Source: Methylomonas rapida (GTDB taxonomy: Bacteria > Pseudomonadota > Gammaproteobacteria > Methylococcales > Methylomonadaceae). Taken from it: DNA of 64,000 nucleotides. Positions within the stretch are counted from its first letter, which is position 1; the number at the start of each line of letters is the position of its first letter. Location: assembly GCF_024360925.2 (NCBI RefSeq), contig NZ_CP113517.1:4196001-4260000 (forward strand), written 5' to 3'. Shown one piece after another: positions 34,784 to 44,572 of the stretch. The position numbers and the translations under genes are program-made. Under the pieces are notes generated by a model, which had not been told where the DNA came from, made no database searches, and saw only the letters and a list, made by a program, of their open reading frames with translations.

Positions 34784-35290
34784 TCAAACGCTAACTAAAT
34801 AATCTAGGTTTTTGAGTTCATTCATTGCATGACGCCATTTTTTTGCTATCAAGTATTTTCTACTTGGTGCTGAATACATTTCAAGCAATTTCAAATACTT
34901 TTTTGCTGAATTTATATCACGTGCAACCTTCAAACTTAACTCGTGTTTATAACAATCCATCAGGCAGCCAGGTATTGATTTAACTAAATCATTTCCATCA
35001 TTCCGAAGTAGTGTTCTAATTGAATTTACGCAGTACGCATAGTCATCTTTAACACTAATCAGGCGAAATAAATCGCGCTTATTAGAAACATTTAAGGTTT
35101 CGACGTTTGCTAACTGACTAACGTAGTTTTCAGTGATAGAAAAAAAATGGCTAATATGGATAGCCATAGCATTCAGCATAAACTCGATTTTTCGGCATAA
35201 AATCATTGTGTCATCATCTATGCTGTTATCTCCAAGAGCATTTTGCTGTAGAGGTCGAAAAACGCTACTGTTTAAGTTTTCTACTTTCAT
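34784..35290 (-). CDS. Helical hypothetical protein B of the AAA/phosphoesterase operon
   Basis: About 168 residues; ATG 35290 has AAAGGA at a better distance than ATG 35299. Entirely helical pattern. Its C-terminus (AKKWRHAMNELKNLDYLVSV) resembles that of the preceding protein (FKRWRYELSRFVVLDFEL), with the same K-x-W-R and L-D, so the two may be distant paralogues or form a heterodimer. No known family recognised. Confidence 0.6.
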   Translation of the reverse strand: MKVENLNSSVFRPLQQNALGDNSIDDDTMILCRKIEFMLNAMAIHISHFFSITENYVSQLANVETLNVSNKRDLFRLISVKDDYAYCVNSIRTLLRNDGNDLVKSIPGCLMDCYKHELSLKVARDINSAKKYLKLLEMYSAPSRKYLIAKKWRHAMNELKNLDYLVSV

Positions 35291-35305
35291 CGATTTCATA
35301 TCCTT

Positions 35306-35788
35306 TTAATAGCCTTGCAGTTCAAAATCTAAAACGACAAATCTCGACAATTCGTATCGCCATCGCTTAAACACAAAATCACACGTTGCCAATGCCGACA
35401 TTGCATCAATTAGCATTGTAATGCGTCGAATATCAATCACGATCTGAACGACGAGCTCATGCCGTAACTTTTTATAAAACGCTAAAGGCACTTGATAAGA
35501 ACATTCATGGCTATTTAATAAGTCATGATATTTATAAATCAGGACTGAGTAATGGTTTATAGATTCAATTAAATCAATAAAGCATTTTTTGTCTTTTGCC
35601 GTTGACTTAGCATTTCTTCTGTTCATTTGGCATATGTACAGATTAGTTTTCTCGACTAGAAATTGCGTATGCGTATCCATATTTGCTATAAGAAATTTGG
35701 CCTTATCCCAAATCTCACGCATGATTTGAATAAGCATTTCTGCGTGCTGATAATCCGAAAGCTTCGCTGGTTCGCTGTTTTTCACCAT
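35306..35788 (-). CDS. Helical hypothetical protein A of the AAA/phosphoesterase operon
   Basis: 160 residues, helical throughout (YQHAEMLIQIMREIWDKAKF; LRHELVVQIVIDIRRITMLI). Its start ATG 35788 overlaps the stop of the AAA ATPase gene by seven bases, so it is translationally coupled to it, and its stop is 16 bases before the next gene. C-terminal K-x-W-R and L-D shared with the next protein. No family recognised. Confidence 0.62.
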   Translation of the reverse strand: MVKNSEPAKLSDYQHAEMLIQIMREIWDKAKFLIANMDTHTQFLVEKTNLYICQMNRRNAKSTAKDKKCFIDLIESINHYSVLIYKYHDLLNSHECSYQVPLAFYKKLRHELVVQIVIDIRRITMLIDAMSALATCDFVFKRWRYELSRFVVLDFELQGY

Positions 35789-36721
35789 AGAAACCCCATT
35801 TTACGCCCATGAGTGTCTTGGGCTTGACACTCTGATAAGTGGTCCAGTTGCAGCTCATGCAATTCGCCAGATGTCGGTTTCTGAGCGGAAGCCGCTGCAA
35901 TAGCTCGCGCAATAATTAAACCGGTTTCACGCGGTGTCTTTTTAGCAAGAAAATCAATAACTGACTCATTTAAATCAGCTTTAAATACTTGTTCAACACC
36001 TTCTTCTTTTAATTTAGAACGATACATATTTAATACAATACGTCGCATTTGCTTTGGCGATGGCGGCTGAAGTTCTATTACTCTAAAGCGAGACAAGATG
36101 ACGCGCGATATCGCTTGAATATTATTGGCTGTTGCAAAAAAACTGACGTATGATGCATCTACCGGCAAATTTTGAGCATAGGCATCGCAATATTGACGCA
36201 TCTGAGGCCGCTCTAAAAGAGTATGTAATGCGAGGTACGGGTCTAAATTATGGTTAATCAGCCCTTTATCGAGCTCATCCAAATGAATGACGGGATTTGC
36301 ACATGTTCCATATAACAGTTTTTTAAGCACTAGTCCGATATGACTGCCATTCCAGCCACTGTCTTGGCCACATAGCCCCCAAGAGCTGCTAGCACTACTA
36401 AAATCATAAAATCCGTAATCGATATCAAGAGCACGACAGATCGCTTGAATGACTGCCGTCTTGCCGATACCGGCTGGTCCGCTAATTAACACAGCGGGGA
36501 AATACATGGGGCGTTGGGTTGATATGCTCCGTAGATGCAGAAAGTCTTGAATATAACTCAGTAGTTCTTCAGCGTTTGGATAATCAAGAAAAAGCTGTTG
36601 AAAACGATCAAAAGTAGCTTGTGTGGGCTCGACGAGTGGTTTTGTCGAATGCTCAGGCAGTAGCGAGCCGTAAAATTTGCGCTCATCTTTCCCAATCGAT
36701 ATTCGATCCGCTAACTCATTA
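35782..36721 (-). pseudogene. AAA ATPase gene, 5' end removed by IS1380 copy A
   Basis: An AAA ATPase of the Lon/MoxR-like type: Walker A ISGPAGIGKTAVIQAI, Walker B NPVIHLDELDKG, sensor I SYVSFFATANN, arginine finger region SRVILSRFRVIELQPP and sensor 2 TPRETGLIIARAIA. The first ATG is at 36507, but the frame stays open upstream through sensible sequence (NELADRISIGKDERKFYGSL to FLHLRSISTQRP) up to the IS1380 end at 36721. Since the ATG lies only about ten residues before Walker A, the true N-terminus is probably lost beyond the IS. Across the IS an in-frame TAA occurs within 15 codons without an ATG. A short product from 36507 may still be made. First gene of a four-gene leftward operon. Confidence 0.72.
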
Positions 36722-38389
36722 CCTGAATCCGTGACTCCACATATTGCCAGACCTTTTATTCGTCATACTCTTCCAAAATTCGCTGAATTTAAAAGTGTGG
36801 TCCGGGCAATCGAGTTTAACGGCTAGAAATGCAGCGTATTATCTGGAATATTTTCCCTGCATGATTCAATTTGATGGACTTTAGGCGCAGGATTCCCAAG
36901 CCACTGTGAATTTGCGGCGTTGTGCTATCGATGGCAGAGCGATCAGTCGCTAGCCGGCGGCGAGTTTGGCGTAGGTGGATTCAAAAGCGATGAAACCGGG
37001 ACAGCTCTGTGAAAAGCGCAGCTTCAGCCGGTGCCCGCTACGGATGAGTCGCGCGGCCAGATACATCAGTTCCTGGATCACGGTTTTGATACGCCGCCGC
37101 TTGGCAGGATGCCTGACCGGGCTTTGTTCGCCCAGCAAGCCGATCAGGCCTATCCAGCGCAGGATGTTGTAGCTATAGGCGCTGAGGCTCATGATCAGGT
37201 CGTTGGTGGCAAACTTGCCGGATGGCAGGCGCTCGATATCCAGATCGGTCTTGAATTCGCTGTGGAATTGTTCAGCGGTGGCATGGTCGCGATAGAGGGC
37301 AATAACCATGGCATCGTCGTAATCGGCCACCGGCAGACTGGTCCACCAGCCTTCGATTTCGATATCCGGTAGCACGAGGGCTTGGCCTTGAGCCGTGATG
37401 GTGCGCTCGGTGATTTGCATGACCCTGCGACAGGTATAGGTTTTACCGTTGCGAGTGTGTTGCTCCATGACACTGAACAAGGCCACGCGTTTGCCTTCGC
37501 GCGGTGTGGTCCACTGGCCGTGTTGTTCGGCGTAGGCCAGCCAGGCGTCGGCATCTTGTTTACGCGGGTTCCATTTGATGATGAAATCGACCTGATCGGC
37601 TTCGTGTAAGTCGATGCGATTGTCGAGCGCGTCGTGACCGCCATCCAGCCGGACCAACAAAGGCAAAGTCGTCAAACGTTTCGCGGCGGCGAGTCCGCGC
37701 TCCAGCGCATAGCGGAATTCGTATTGGCAATGCTGCTTGCCTTCGCGCAGTTCATTACCAATACACCAGCCCTCTTTACCCAGATAGAGGGCAATCGGGG
37801 CGTAGCCGTCAAAACCTTTGTAGGTTCGGGAGACGCCTTCTTTGCAGGTTTTTTCGTTGTTCATGGGGTAAACATCGATATCCAACGCGACATGGCCTGT
37901 GGCTAACGGCGTTACCGGCACCTGGGCGTGAGCCAGAAAATCGAGGTTGCTTTGATAAATGATCGGTAATAAGGCGTCGGCGTGTTCATCCAGTCGCTGT
38001 CTGAGGCGGGCGCTGGAGGGTACTTGATGAATGGCGAGCGCGGCTTTGAAATAGTCGTCGTCGCGATGGTTTTCGATGGCTTCGAAGTCGCTTTTGCCCA
38101 GGCTAAGGGTGCCTATATAGCTTTTGATAATATCGGCGTGAGCAATACCGTGCCGTAGCGGAATACCTTTTTCCAGCGCCTGATTGAGCTGGCCATATTG
38201 ATTCAAACATAAACCGACCAAGGCTAATCCAGAATGGCTGGTATAAAATTCAGTTTCAGATTGCTCCAGGATAAACCGCTTCATGAATCACTCGCCGGGT
38301 GAATGGAAGAATAGCGGTATTATCCCAGAATAAGCGTTTTAAATCATTGCGTTGCGGCCGTGGATGGCCTTTTAAGTCACGGATTCAGG
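36722..38389 (-). mobile_element. IS1380-family insertion sequence, copy A
   Basis: 1668 bp with terminal repeats CCTGAATCCGTGACT at both ends (inverted). Flanking five bases are CATTA (36717-36721) and TATTA (38390-38394), differing at one base, so either the target duplication has mutated or DNA next to the IS was rearranged. Inverted relative to copy B at 40350. Confidence 0.9.
36950..38284 (-). CDS. IS1380-family transposase (copy A)
   Basis: 444 residues. DDE transposase with ALDIDVYPMNNEKTCKEG (D), LLVRLDGGHDALDNRID (D) and HATAEQFHSEFKTDLDIERL (E), characteristic of IS1380. Same translation as copy B. Confidence 0.93.
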   Translation of the reverse strand: MKRFILEQSETEFYTSHSGLALVGLCLNQYGQLNQALEKGIPLRHGIAHADIIKSYIGTLSLGKSDFEAIENHRDDDYFKAALAIHQVPSSARLRQRLDEHADALLPIIYQSNLDFLAHAQVPVTPLATGHVALDIDVYPMNNEKTCKEGVSRTYKGFDGYAPIALYLGKEGWCIGNELREGKQHCQYEFRYALERGLAAAKRLTTLPLLVRLDGGHDALDNRIDLHEADQVDFIIKWNPRKQDADAWLAYAEQHGQWTTPREGKRVALFSVMEQHTRNGKTYTCRRVMQITERTITAQGQALVLPDIEIEGWWTSLPVADYDDAMVIALYRDHATAEQFHSEFKTDLDIERLPSGKFATNDLIMSLSAYSYNILRWIGLIGLLGEQSPVRHPAKRRRIKTVIQELMYLAARLIRSGHRLKLRFSQSCPGFIAFESTYAKLAAG

Positions 38390-38850
38390 TATTATTCTGA
38401 TTTGTGATCGGAATAATATGTGAGTATGCAATGTAGCGTTAGCGGCATACTCCGTCAGATGGTGAATGCAATGAACCAAAAAATACAGCGCGAATGCGAA
38501 GCAGAGCACTAGATTCTATGTTTGCCAAAAATAAAATTCATGTAATACTTATAAAAGGTCAAACAAAAAACAAAAGTCATGGATGACAATAACCTAGATT
38601 TAAAGGCACAATACAATATTATTGCAAAAGCCCGTGAATACCATAAATATAATAATTCGCGAAATGTATCTGGCAAAACAAGGCAAACTTATAACAAAAT
38701 TGCAGAAAGACTTATTTTCCTGGATAAATGTCTGTCGATCAATTGTCAGGTTTCGAAGTCTAGCTATTATGTTTATAAAGCCGCATTTATATCTTTTTTG
38801 CTAGATAAGATTAGCGAAGTCGTTCCGGGACTTGATAAGCTAAAAAAATT

Positions 38851-40245
38851 GGCTCTTCCGTATTTCGCGGAGTAGCCCCGACATATAGGGTTATGCATAA
38901 CCGAACAACCGTCTCCCTTCGATATCAAGCCAGATATGCTGAAACAGGCGGACGGTATTGTAAATGCCAAAGCAGCGTCGTTTGATGCTTTTGATTTTGT
39001 TGTTAAGCCCTTCAACAAAGCCACTGGTTTCCCGGCGAATGAAATAGTTGGTGATTTCATTTCGCCAGTTTTGATAGGTTTTGACAAACGCATCAAAGCC
39101 CTTCAACTTCAAGACTTTGATATGCTCCATCCAGCGATCCAAGGCTTTTTCGGCCTCAGCCTTATTGAGTCGGCGCTCAAAAATACCCGTCAAAAGCTCC
39201 CGTTGGATATAGACTTCTCGCAAAATGGGGGCTTGCTGGAATAGAAAAAGCAAAACGGTTTGCTGATCGGCAGAGAGTTCCATCCAGCGCTTCCGAAAAG
39301 CCCACATCGCGCCTTTCAGCTTGGCATAATCCTCGGCAGACAGGGTATTCTTGAGTTTTTTCATTTCCGCCTTGCGGACCTGGTCGGCGCCGTCTCGATA
39401 ATGCTTGGCGACATGGAAGCGATCAACCACCACCTCGACGCCGGGCAATGTCTCATAGACGGCGTTGCGATACCCTTCATACATGTCCACGCAGACGCGT
39501 TGTAACGCGTGTTGCTGTGCCTCGGGAATATTCTGCAAAAAGGCTTTAACCGTTTCTTTTTTGCGGTCGGGCAGCACCGCCAGAATCCGCTTATGGTCCT
39601 CGGTATCGATAGCCGACACGATGACCACAAAATCTTGATGCCCTTTTTTCAAAGCGATTTCATCCAGTCCCAGCAAGCGAATGCCTTGGATGGCAGACCA
39701 ATCAACTTGTTGGGCCACGTGCCGATTGATAATCCCTTCCGCCGCTTCGGCGCTGATGCCGTGCTTCACGTCCATGTCGGTCACGCTGCTGTTGATCAAT
39801 TCACGCAATATCCACTGCTCATACGCTTTGGTATGGGGGCTTTTCCAGTTATACCAGCCACATTGTTGCGTGGTCGTCGGACCTTTGGGGCAGTCAGGGC
39901 ATCGATAGCGCTTGGGGGTTAGCTTGATCCAAACCGGCCGATCGAAAATCGACAAATGACGCAAGGTGATTTCTCTGCCATAGCCATAAAACTTATCGAT
40001 CCTCTGGCCGCATTGATGGCAGGTTGCACTGGTTAACGTACTACTGACCGTGATGATGAACTCGCCTTTGGCGGTGGTTTCAACTTTTTCGATACAAACA
40101 TCAGGTATATCCAGCGGTATTTGAAGTAGCGACTGTGTCATCACGATACTCCAGCGTTAAATTGTCGACCTTAGCAAAACTCACTGTGGCAGGCAAAGAC
40201 TATAGCACTACATGTAGTGGTTTCTCCGCAAAATACGGAAGAGCC
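38851..40245 (-). mobile_element. ISL3-family insertion sequence, copy B
   Basis: 1395 bp, inverted relative to copies A and C. Flanked by the 8-bp duplication AAAAAATT (38843-38850 and 40246-40253). Inserted in the integrase gene. Confidence 0.95.
38891..40144 (-). CDS. tnpA: ISL3-family transposase (copy B)
   Basis: 417 residues, translation identical to copies A and C, with intact zinc-binding Cys pairs and DDE residues. Confidence 0.95.
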   Translation of the reverse strand: MMTQSLLQIPLDIPDVCIEKVETTAKGEFIITVSSTLTSATCHQCGQRIDKFYGYGREITLRHLSIFDRPVWIKLTPKRYRCPDCPKGPTTTQQCGWYNWKSPHTKAYEQWILRELINSSVTDMDVKHGISAEAAEGIINRHVAQQVDWSAIQGIRLLGLDEIALKKGHQDFVVIVSAIDTEDHKRILAVLPDRKKETVKAFLQNIPEAQQHALQRVCVDMYEGYRNAVYETLPGVEVVVDRFHVAKHYRDGADQVRKAEMKKLKNTLSAEDYAKLKGAMWAFRKRWMELSADQQTVLLFLFQQAPILREVYIQRELLTGIFERRLNKAEAEKALDRWMEHIKVLKLKGFDAFVKTYQNWRNEITNYFIRRETSGFVEGLNNKIKSIKRRCFGIYNTVRLFQHIWLDIEGRRLFGYA

Positions 40246-40349
40246 AAAAAATTGAACATCGAAGAATGGGTTAGAGAGACCAAAAAACTGGCTCAATATC
40301 TTGAGTTGATCGATGCGATTGGAATTGATGTTAACAAATCAAACCTGAA

Positions 40350-42017
40350 CCTGAATCCGTGACTTAAAAGGTCATCCACGGCCGCAACGCAATGATTTAA
40401 AACGCTTATTCTGGGATAATACCGCTATTCTTCCATTCACCCGGCGAGTGATTCATGAAGCGGTTTATCCTGGAGCAATCTGAAACTGAATTTTATACCA
40501 GCCATTCTGGATTAGCCTTGGTCGGTTTATGTTTGAATCAATATGGCCAGCTCAATCAGGCGCTGGAAAAAGGTATTCCGCTACGGCACGGTATTGCTCA
40601 CGCCGATATTATCAAAAGCTATATAGGCACCCTTAGCCTGGGCAAAAGCGACTTCGAAGCCATCGAAAACCATCGCGACGACGACTATTTCAAAGCCGCG
40701 CTCGCCATTCATCAAGTACCCTCCAGCGCTCGCCTCAGACAGCGGCTGGATGAACACGCTGACGCCTTATTACCGATCATTTATCAAAGCAACCTCGATT
40801 TTCTGGCTCACGCCCAGGTGCCGGTAACGCCGTTAGCCACAGGCCATGTCGCGTTGGATATCGATGTTTACCCCATGAACAACGAAAAAACCTGCAAAGA
40901 AGGCGTCTCCCGAACCTACAAAGGTTTTGACGGCTACGCCCCGATTGCCCTCTATCTGGGTAAAGAGGGCTGGTGTATTGGTAATGAACTGCGCGAAGGC
41001 AAGCAGCATTGCCAATACGAATTCCGCTATGCGCTGGAGCGCGGACTCGCCGCCGCGAAACGTTTGACGACTTTGCCTTTGTTGGTCCGGCTGGATGGCG
41101 GTCACGACGCGCTCGACAATCGCATCGACTTACACGAAGCCGATCAGGTCGATTTCATCATCAAATGGAACCCGCGTAAACAAGATGCCGACGCCTGGCT
41201 GGCCTACGCCGAACAACACGGCCAGTGGACCACACCGCGCGAAGGCAAACGCGTGGCCTTGTTCAGTGTCATGGAGCAACACACTCGCAACGGTAAAACC
41301 TATACCTGTCGCAGGGTCATGCAAATCACCGAGCGCACCATCACGGCTCAAGGCCAAGCCCTCGTGCTACCGGATATCGAAATCGAAGGCTGGTGGACCA
41401 GTCTGCCGGTGGCCGATTACGACGATGCCATGGTTATTGCCCTCTATCGCGACCATGCCACCGCTGAACAATTCCACAGCGAATTCAAGACCGATCTGGA
41501 TATCGAGCGCCTGCCATCCGGCAAGTTTGCCACCAACGACCTGATCATGAGCCTCAGCGCCTATAGCTACAACATCCTGCGCTGGATAGGCCTGATCGGC
41601 TTGCTGGGCGAACAAAGCCCGGTCAGGCATCCTGCCAAGCGGCGGCGTATCAAAACCGTGATCCAGGAACTGATGTATCTGGCCGCGCGACTCATCCGTA
41701 GCGGGCACCGGCTGAAGCTGCGCTTTTCACAGAGCTGTCCCGGTTTCATCGCTTTTGAATCCACCTACGCCAAACTCGCCGCCGGCTAGCGACTGATCGC
41801 TCTGCCATCGATAGCACAACGCCGCAAATTCACAGTGGCTTGGGAATCCTGCGCCTAAAGTCCATCAAATTGAATCATGCAGGGAAAATATTCCAGATAA
41901 TACGCTGCATTTCTAGCCGTTAAACTCGATTGCCTGGACCACACTTTTAAATTCAGCGAATTTTGGAAGAGTATGACGAATAAAAGGTCTGGCAATATGT
42001 GGAGTCACGGATTCAGG
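40350..42017 (+). mobile_element. IS1380-family insertion sequence, copy B
   Basis: 1668 bp with CCTGAATCCGTGACT inverted ends and a perfect 5-bp duplication CTGAA (40345-40349 and 42018-42022). Inserted in the integrase gene, 97 bases beyond the ISL3 end. Confidence 0.93.
40455..41789 (+). CDS. IS1380-family transposase (copy B)
   Basis: 444 residues, same translation as copy A with all DDE motifs. Confidence 0.93.
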   Translation: MKRFILEQSETEFYTSHSGLALVGLCLNQYGQLNQALEKGIPLRHGIAHADIIKSYIGTLSLGKSDFEAIENHRDDDYFKAALAIHQVPSSARLRQRLDEHADALLPIIYQSNLDFLAHAQVPVTPLATGHVALDIDVYPMNNEKTCKEGVSRTYKGFDGYAPIALYLGKEGWCIGNELREGKQHCQYEFRYALERGLAAAKRLTTLPLLVRLDGGHDALDNRIDLHEADQVDFIIKWNPRKQDADAWLAYAEQHGQWTTPREGKRVALFSVMEQHTRNGKTYTCRRVMQITERTITAQGQALVLPDIEIEGWWTSLPVADYDDAMVIALYRDHATAEQFHSEFKTDLDIERLPSGKFATNDLIMSLSAYSYNILRWIGLIGLLGEQSPVRHPAKRRRIKTVIQELMYLAARLIRSGHRLKLRFSQSCPGFIAFESTYAKLAAG

Positions 42018-42856
42018 CTGAACAAAACGATAAGTGGAAATTACGAATCAACATGGAGTAAAAAAAATCATATATCAGGCAGAAAAAATTCAAAAGCAAA
42101 ACGCTTAAAAACACTGCCAAAAAATTGGACATCAAGAATTTTTCAAGCGGCTATTGATAGTAATACCCCCTTTACTGATGCTATTGCTTTGATGTCGATT
42201 ACTGGTTGTCGCCCACAAGAAGTCGGGTTTGGGGTAACTCTCTTACTTACTGAAGATGGATCGATTGAAGCATTAATTAATGGAGCAAAAACTAATGGCG
42301 GTGTTTATGGCCAAGAATGGCGTAGATTTTCAGTGTATTCTGATTCCAACGAATTCAAGTATCTAATTGATCGGTTGAAAATGAGCAACGGAAAGATGGT
42401 TGTTCAAGCAAATGCAGGGGCTGTTTGCGATAAAGTCACATATCTAAGCAAAAAATGTATGCCTCAGTTGAAAGGTGCGGCAACAGCCTATTGCTTCCGT
42501 CATCGATTTTCTGGAACTCTACATAACTTAGGGCTTGACACGGAATCTATTTCGATGGCTTTGGGGCATTGCACTGATGCCTCTCAAAATCACTATTCAA
42601 GCGCATATCGCACGAGTGACGGCAGCTTCTTAATAAAGGATATAAAATCAGAAAAAAAAGTCAAAATGAAAAGTAGCACTAAAAAGCCATGGATTCAGCG
42701 TTGGCAGGACAATGACTCAACACTCCATTAATTTAATAATATTCAGCAGGATGCTCTATATTTAAATCACACTGTCGACAATAATTGTTTTTAGCATTAA
42801 CAACTATTAACTTGGTTGTTATAATACTAATATAAATCCATTACTGCCTCAATATA

Positions 42857-43510
42857 ATGAATTATCAATACTATACAAATAGTAGCAATAATCCAAAGAA
42901 CGATTCTTGCTTAAATACATTAGATAGCTCTTCTTTTTCTGAATATTCTGATGCACAACTATCGCCCATTAGTAAAATAATACGCGAGTTGTTTTCGCAT
43001 GGTTTTATTATTTTGGACACGGAAACTACGGGGTTAGGCGATAATGATCAATTAATTGAACTTGCCGTCATTGATGAATCTGGAAATGTTTTGCACAATG
43101 AAAGATATCAACCTACAGTAGCTATCTCATCAGGTGCCGCTAACGTTCATGGAATAACTGCTGAAGCATTAGTAAATAAACCAACATTTGAACGAGATGC
43201 CGAATCGGTTAAGGCTTTACTCGAAAATAAACTAGTAGTTATTTTTAACGCTAAATACGACATCAAAATTTTGCACAGCACATTTAAAGCCTTTGGATTA
43301 GATTCAAGGTTTTTAGACAAAATAGAAACACATTGCGCGATGTATTCGGCGGCCAAGGCCTATGGTGCCACCAATAGCTACGGCACGATCTCGCTACTGA
43401 ATGCCTTCATAGCGGCTGGCGGGAATTCGAAGAATATGAATGCACATTCCGCGTTGGGTGATTGCCTGGCGACTTTACAAGTTATGAAGGATATTGCACA
43501 AATCGCATAA
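42857..43510 (+). CDS. DnaQ-like DEDDh 3'-5' exonuclease
   Basis: 217 residues. Exo I FIILDTETTGLGDNDQLIEL, the HGITAEAL turn, Exo II VIFNAKYDIKIL and Exo III HSALGDCLATLQVM give the complete D-E-D-H-D set. The N-terminal 45 residues are variable. Single-domain exonucleases like this process single-stranded DNA or RNA and are frequent in mobile and defence islands. It lies 125 bases after the broken integrase and 160 bases before the BREX operon, same direction; link to either is unproven. Confidence 0.85.
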   Translation: MNYQYYTNSSNNPKNDSCLNTLDSSSFSEYSDAQLSPISKIIRELFSHGFIILDTETTGLGDNDQLIELAVIDESGNVLHNERYQPTVAISSGAANVHGITAEALVNKPTFERDAESVKALLENKLVVIFNAKYDIKILHSTFKAFGLDSRFLDKIETHCAMYSAAKAYGATNSYGTISLLNAFIAAGGNSKNMNAHSALGDCLATLQVMKDIAQIA

Positions 43511-43593
43511 AATTAATAAAGGTCTCTGATTTTTCTTTTTGACTCATTACTTCGCATCATTGGAAATTTCTTATCTTCTTTGCATGAACGCTA

Positions 43594-43631
43594 TTGATCT
43601 GTTTTGACGGTGGTCATATAATTGATGACCA
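43594..43631 (+). promoter_or_regulatory. BREX promoter with operator over the -10
   Basis: TTGATC (43594-43599) and a perfect TATAAT (43617-43622) are separated by 17 bases. The -10 lies inside an inverted repeat, TGGTCAT (43611-43617) and ATGACCA (43625-43631), with a 7-base spacer. A dimer bound here would block RNA polymerase. The adjacent gene encodes a BrxR-type WYL regulator, and BrxR proteins are known to bind inverted repeats upstream of their own gene. Confidence 0.8.
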
Positions 43632-43669
43632 TGTTGCTTGCCGTCTTTTGGCCTCAATTTTAGCGAGTT

Positions 43670-44572
43670 ATGCACAATCAGTTACTAGAAGCCATCAGTC
43701 AGACTCAACAAGAGCGTCTGTTCCACATTGACTTTCGTCTGTATTTTTTGGGGGCGGTCAATCGCACTGACTTAGTTGCTCGGTTTGGCATCAAAGAGGC
43801 AGCTGCAACTAGAGATATCACGCTCTACAAAGAATTGGCACCCAAAAATCTCGAATACGACACCAAGGCTAAAACCTACATCCAGCGCGAAGGCTTTTCA
43901 CCATTATTCAGTTATTCCAGTCATCAAGCGTTAGCAGCGTTGCTGCATGGTTACGGCGATGACTTTGTATCCAGCAGTAACACCTTCGACGCTGCTGAAG
44001 CCCCAACCCAATTGCATTTTCCGGCATGCGATGTCTTGGCTTTTGTTACTCGTGCCATCTACTGCAAGCAAGCTATCTCGATCAGTTATCGATCACTTTC
44101 CAGCGGCTTGACACAACGTGAAATTGTTCCGCACTCATTGATCGATAGCGGCTTGCGTTGGCATGTCAGGGCTTTCGATCGATTGAAGCAGCAATTTTCG
44201 GACTTTGTGATTAACCGTATCGAGCAACCTCAGTTGATCGAAAGTCGAGCCATTTTGGATACAGAATCGAAAGCTGCTGATCAGCAATGGAATCAATTCG
44301 TCGAGCTTCAGTTGGCACCTCATCCTTCATTGCACTATCCCGAAACCATCGCACATGAATACGGCTTACAGAATGGTGAACTGACGCTTTCGGTTCGTGC
44401 CGCTGTTGCTGGATACGTGCTTCGGCGTTGGAATGTCGACTGTTCAGAAAATCATGCGCTCGTAGGGCATGAATACCACCTCTGGCTCAAAAATCGCCAA
44501 GCGCTAACCGAAATAGACAATCTGGTTTTGGCACCTGGCTATTCCACAATCAATACGGGCGTAAGGCCTTGA
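43670..44572 (+). CDS. brxR: BrxR-like WYL-domain transcriptional regulator of BREX
   Basis: 300 residues. The N-terminal winged helix (FRLYFLGAVNRTDLVARFGI, then EAAATRDITLYKEL) is followed by a WYL domain (ISISYRSLSSGLTQREIVPH, LRWHVRAFDRLKQQFSDFVI) and a C-terminal domain. Position as the first gene of a BREX operon identifies it as BrxR, a repressor thought to respond to a nucleic-acid or nucleotide ligand through WYL. The stop overlaps the TTG start of brxA, so they are coupled. The operator upstream is described separately. Confidence 0.85.
   Translation: MHNQLLEAISQTQQERLFHIDFRLYFLGAVNRTDLVARFGIKEAAATRDITLYKELAPKNLEYDTKAKTYIQREGFSPLFSYSSHQALAALLHGYGDDFVSSSNTFDAAEAPTQLHFPACDVLAFVTRAIYCKQAISISYRSLSSGLTQREIVPHSLIDSGLRWHVRAFDRLKQQFSDFVINRIEQPQLIESRAILDTESKAADQQWNQFVELQLAPHPSLHYPETIAHEYGLQNGELTLSVRAAVAGYVLRRWNVDCSENHALVGHEYHLWLKNRQALTEIDNLVLAPGYSTINTGVRP

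Larger units (their letters stand above)
38579..42731 (+). pseudogene. Tyrosine integrase gene interrupted by ISL3 and IS1380
   Basis: Three pieces (38579-38850, 40254-40349, 42023-42731) join in one frame after removing ISL3 copy B, IS1380 copy B and one copy of each target duplication, giving a 358-residue protein. The N-terminal piece (AKAREYHKYNN, NVSGKTRQTYNKIAERLIFL) looks like a core-binding domain; the last piece carries SITGCRPQEVGFG (Arg I), AYCFRHRFSGTLHNL (H-x-x-R), ALGHC and HYSSAY (His/Tyr). The junctions read KKLNIEEW and SNLNKTISG. The C-terminal piece alone keeps the catalytic residues but its only start (41973) lies inside the IS. The gene is certainly inactive as a whole. 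Confidence 0.88.

Noticed and set aside
36722..42017. Inverted IS1380 pair as one composite element
   Set aside because: Copy B has its own perfect CTGAA duplication, and copy A has different flanks, so they are separate insertions.
41973..42022. N-terminus of the apparent 252-residue integrase
   Set aside because: These codons come from the IS1380 end; the genuine protein continues from the piece at 40254-40349.
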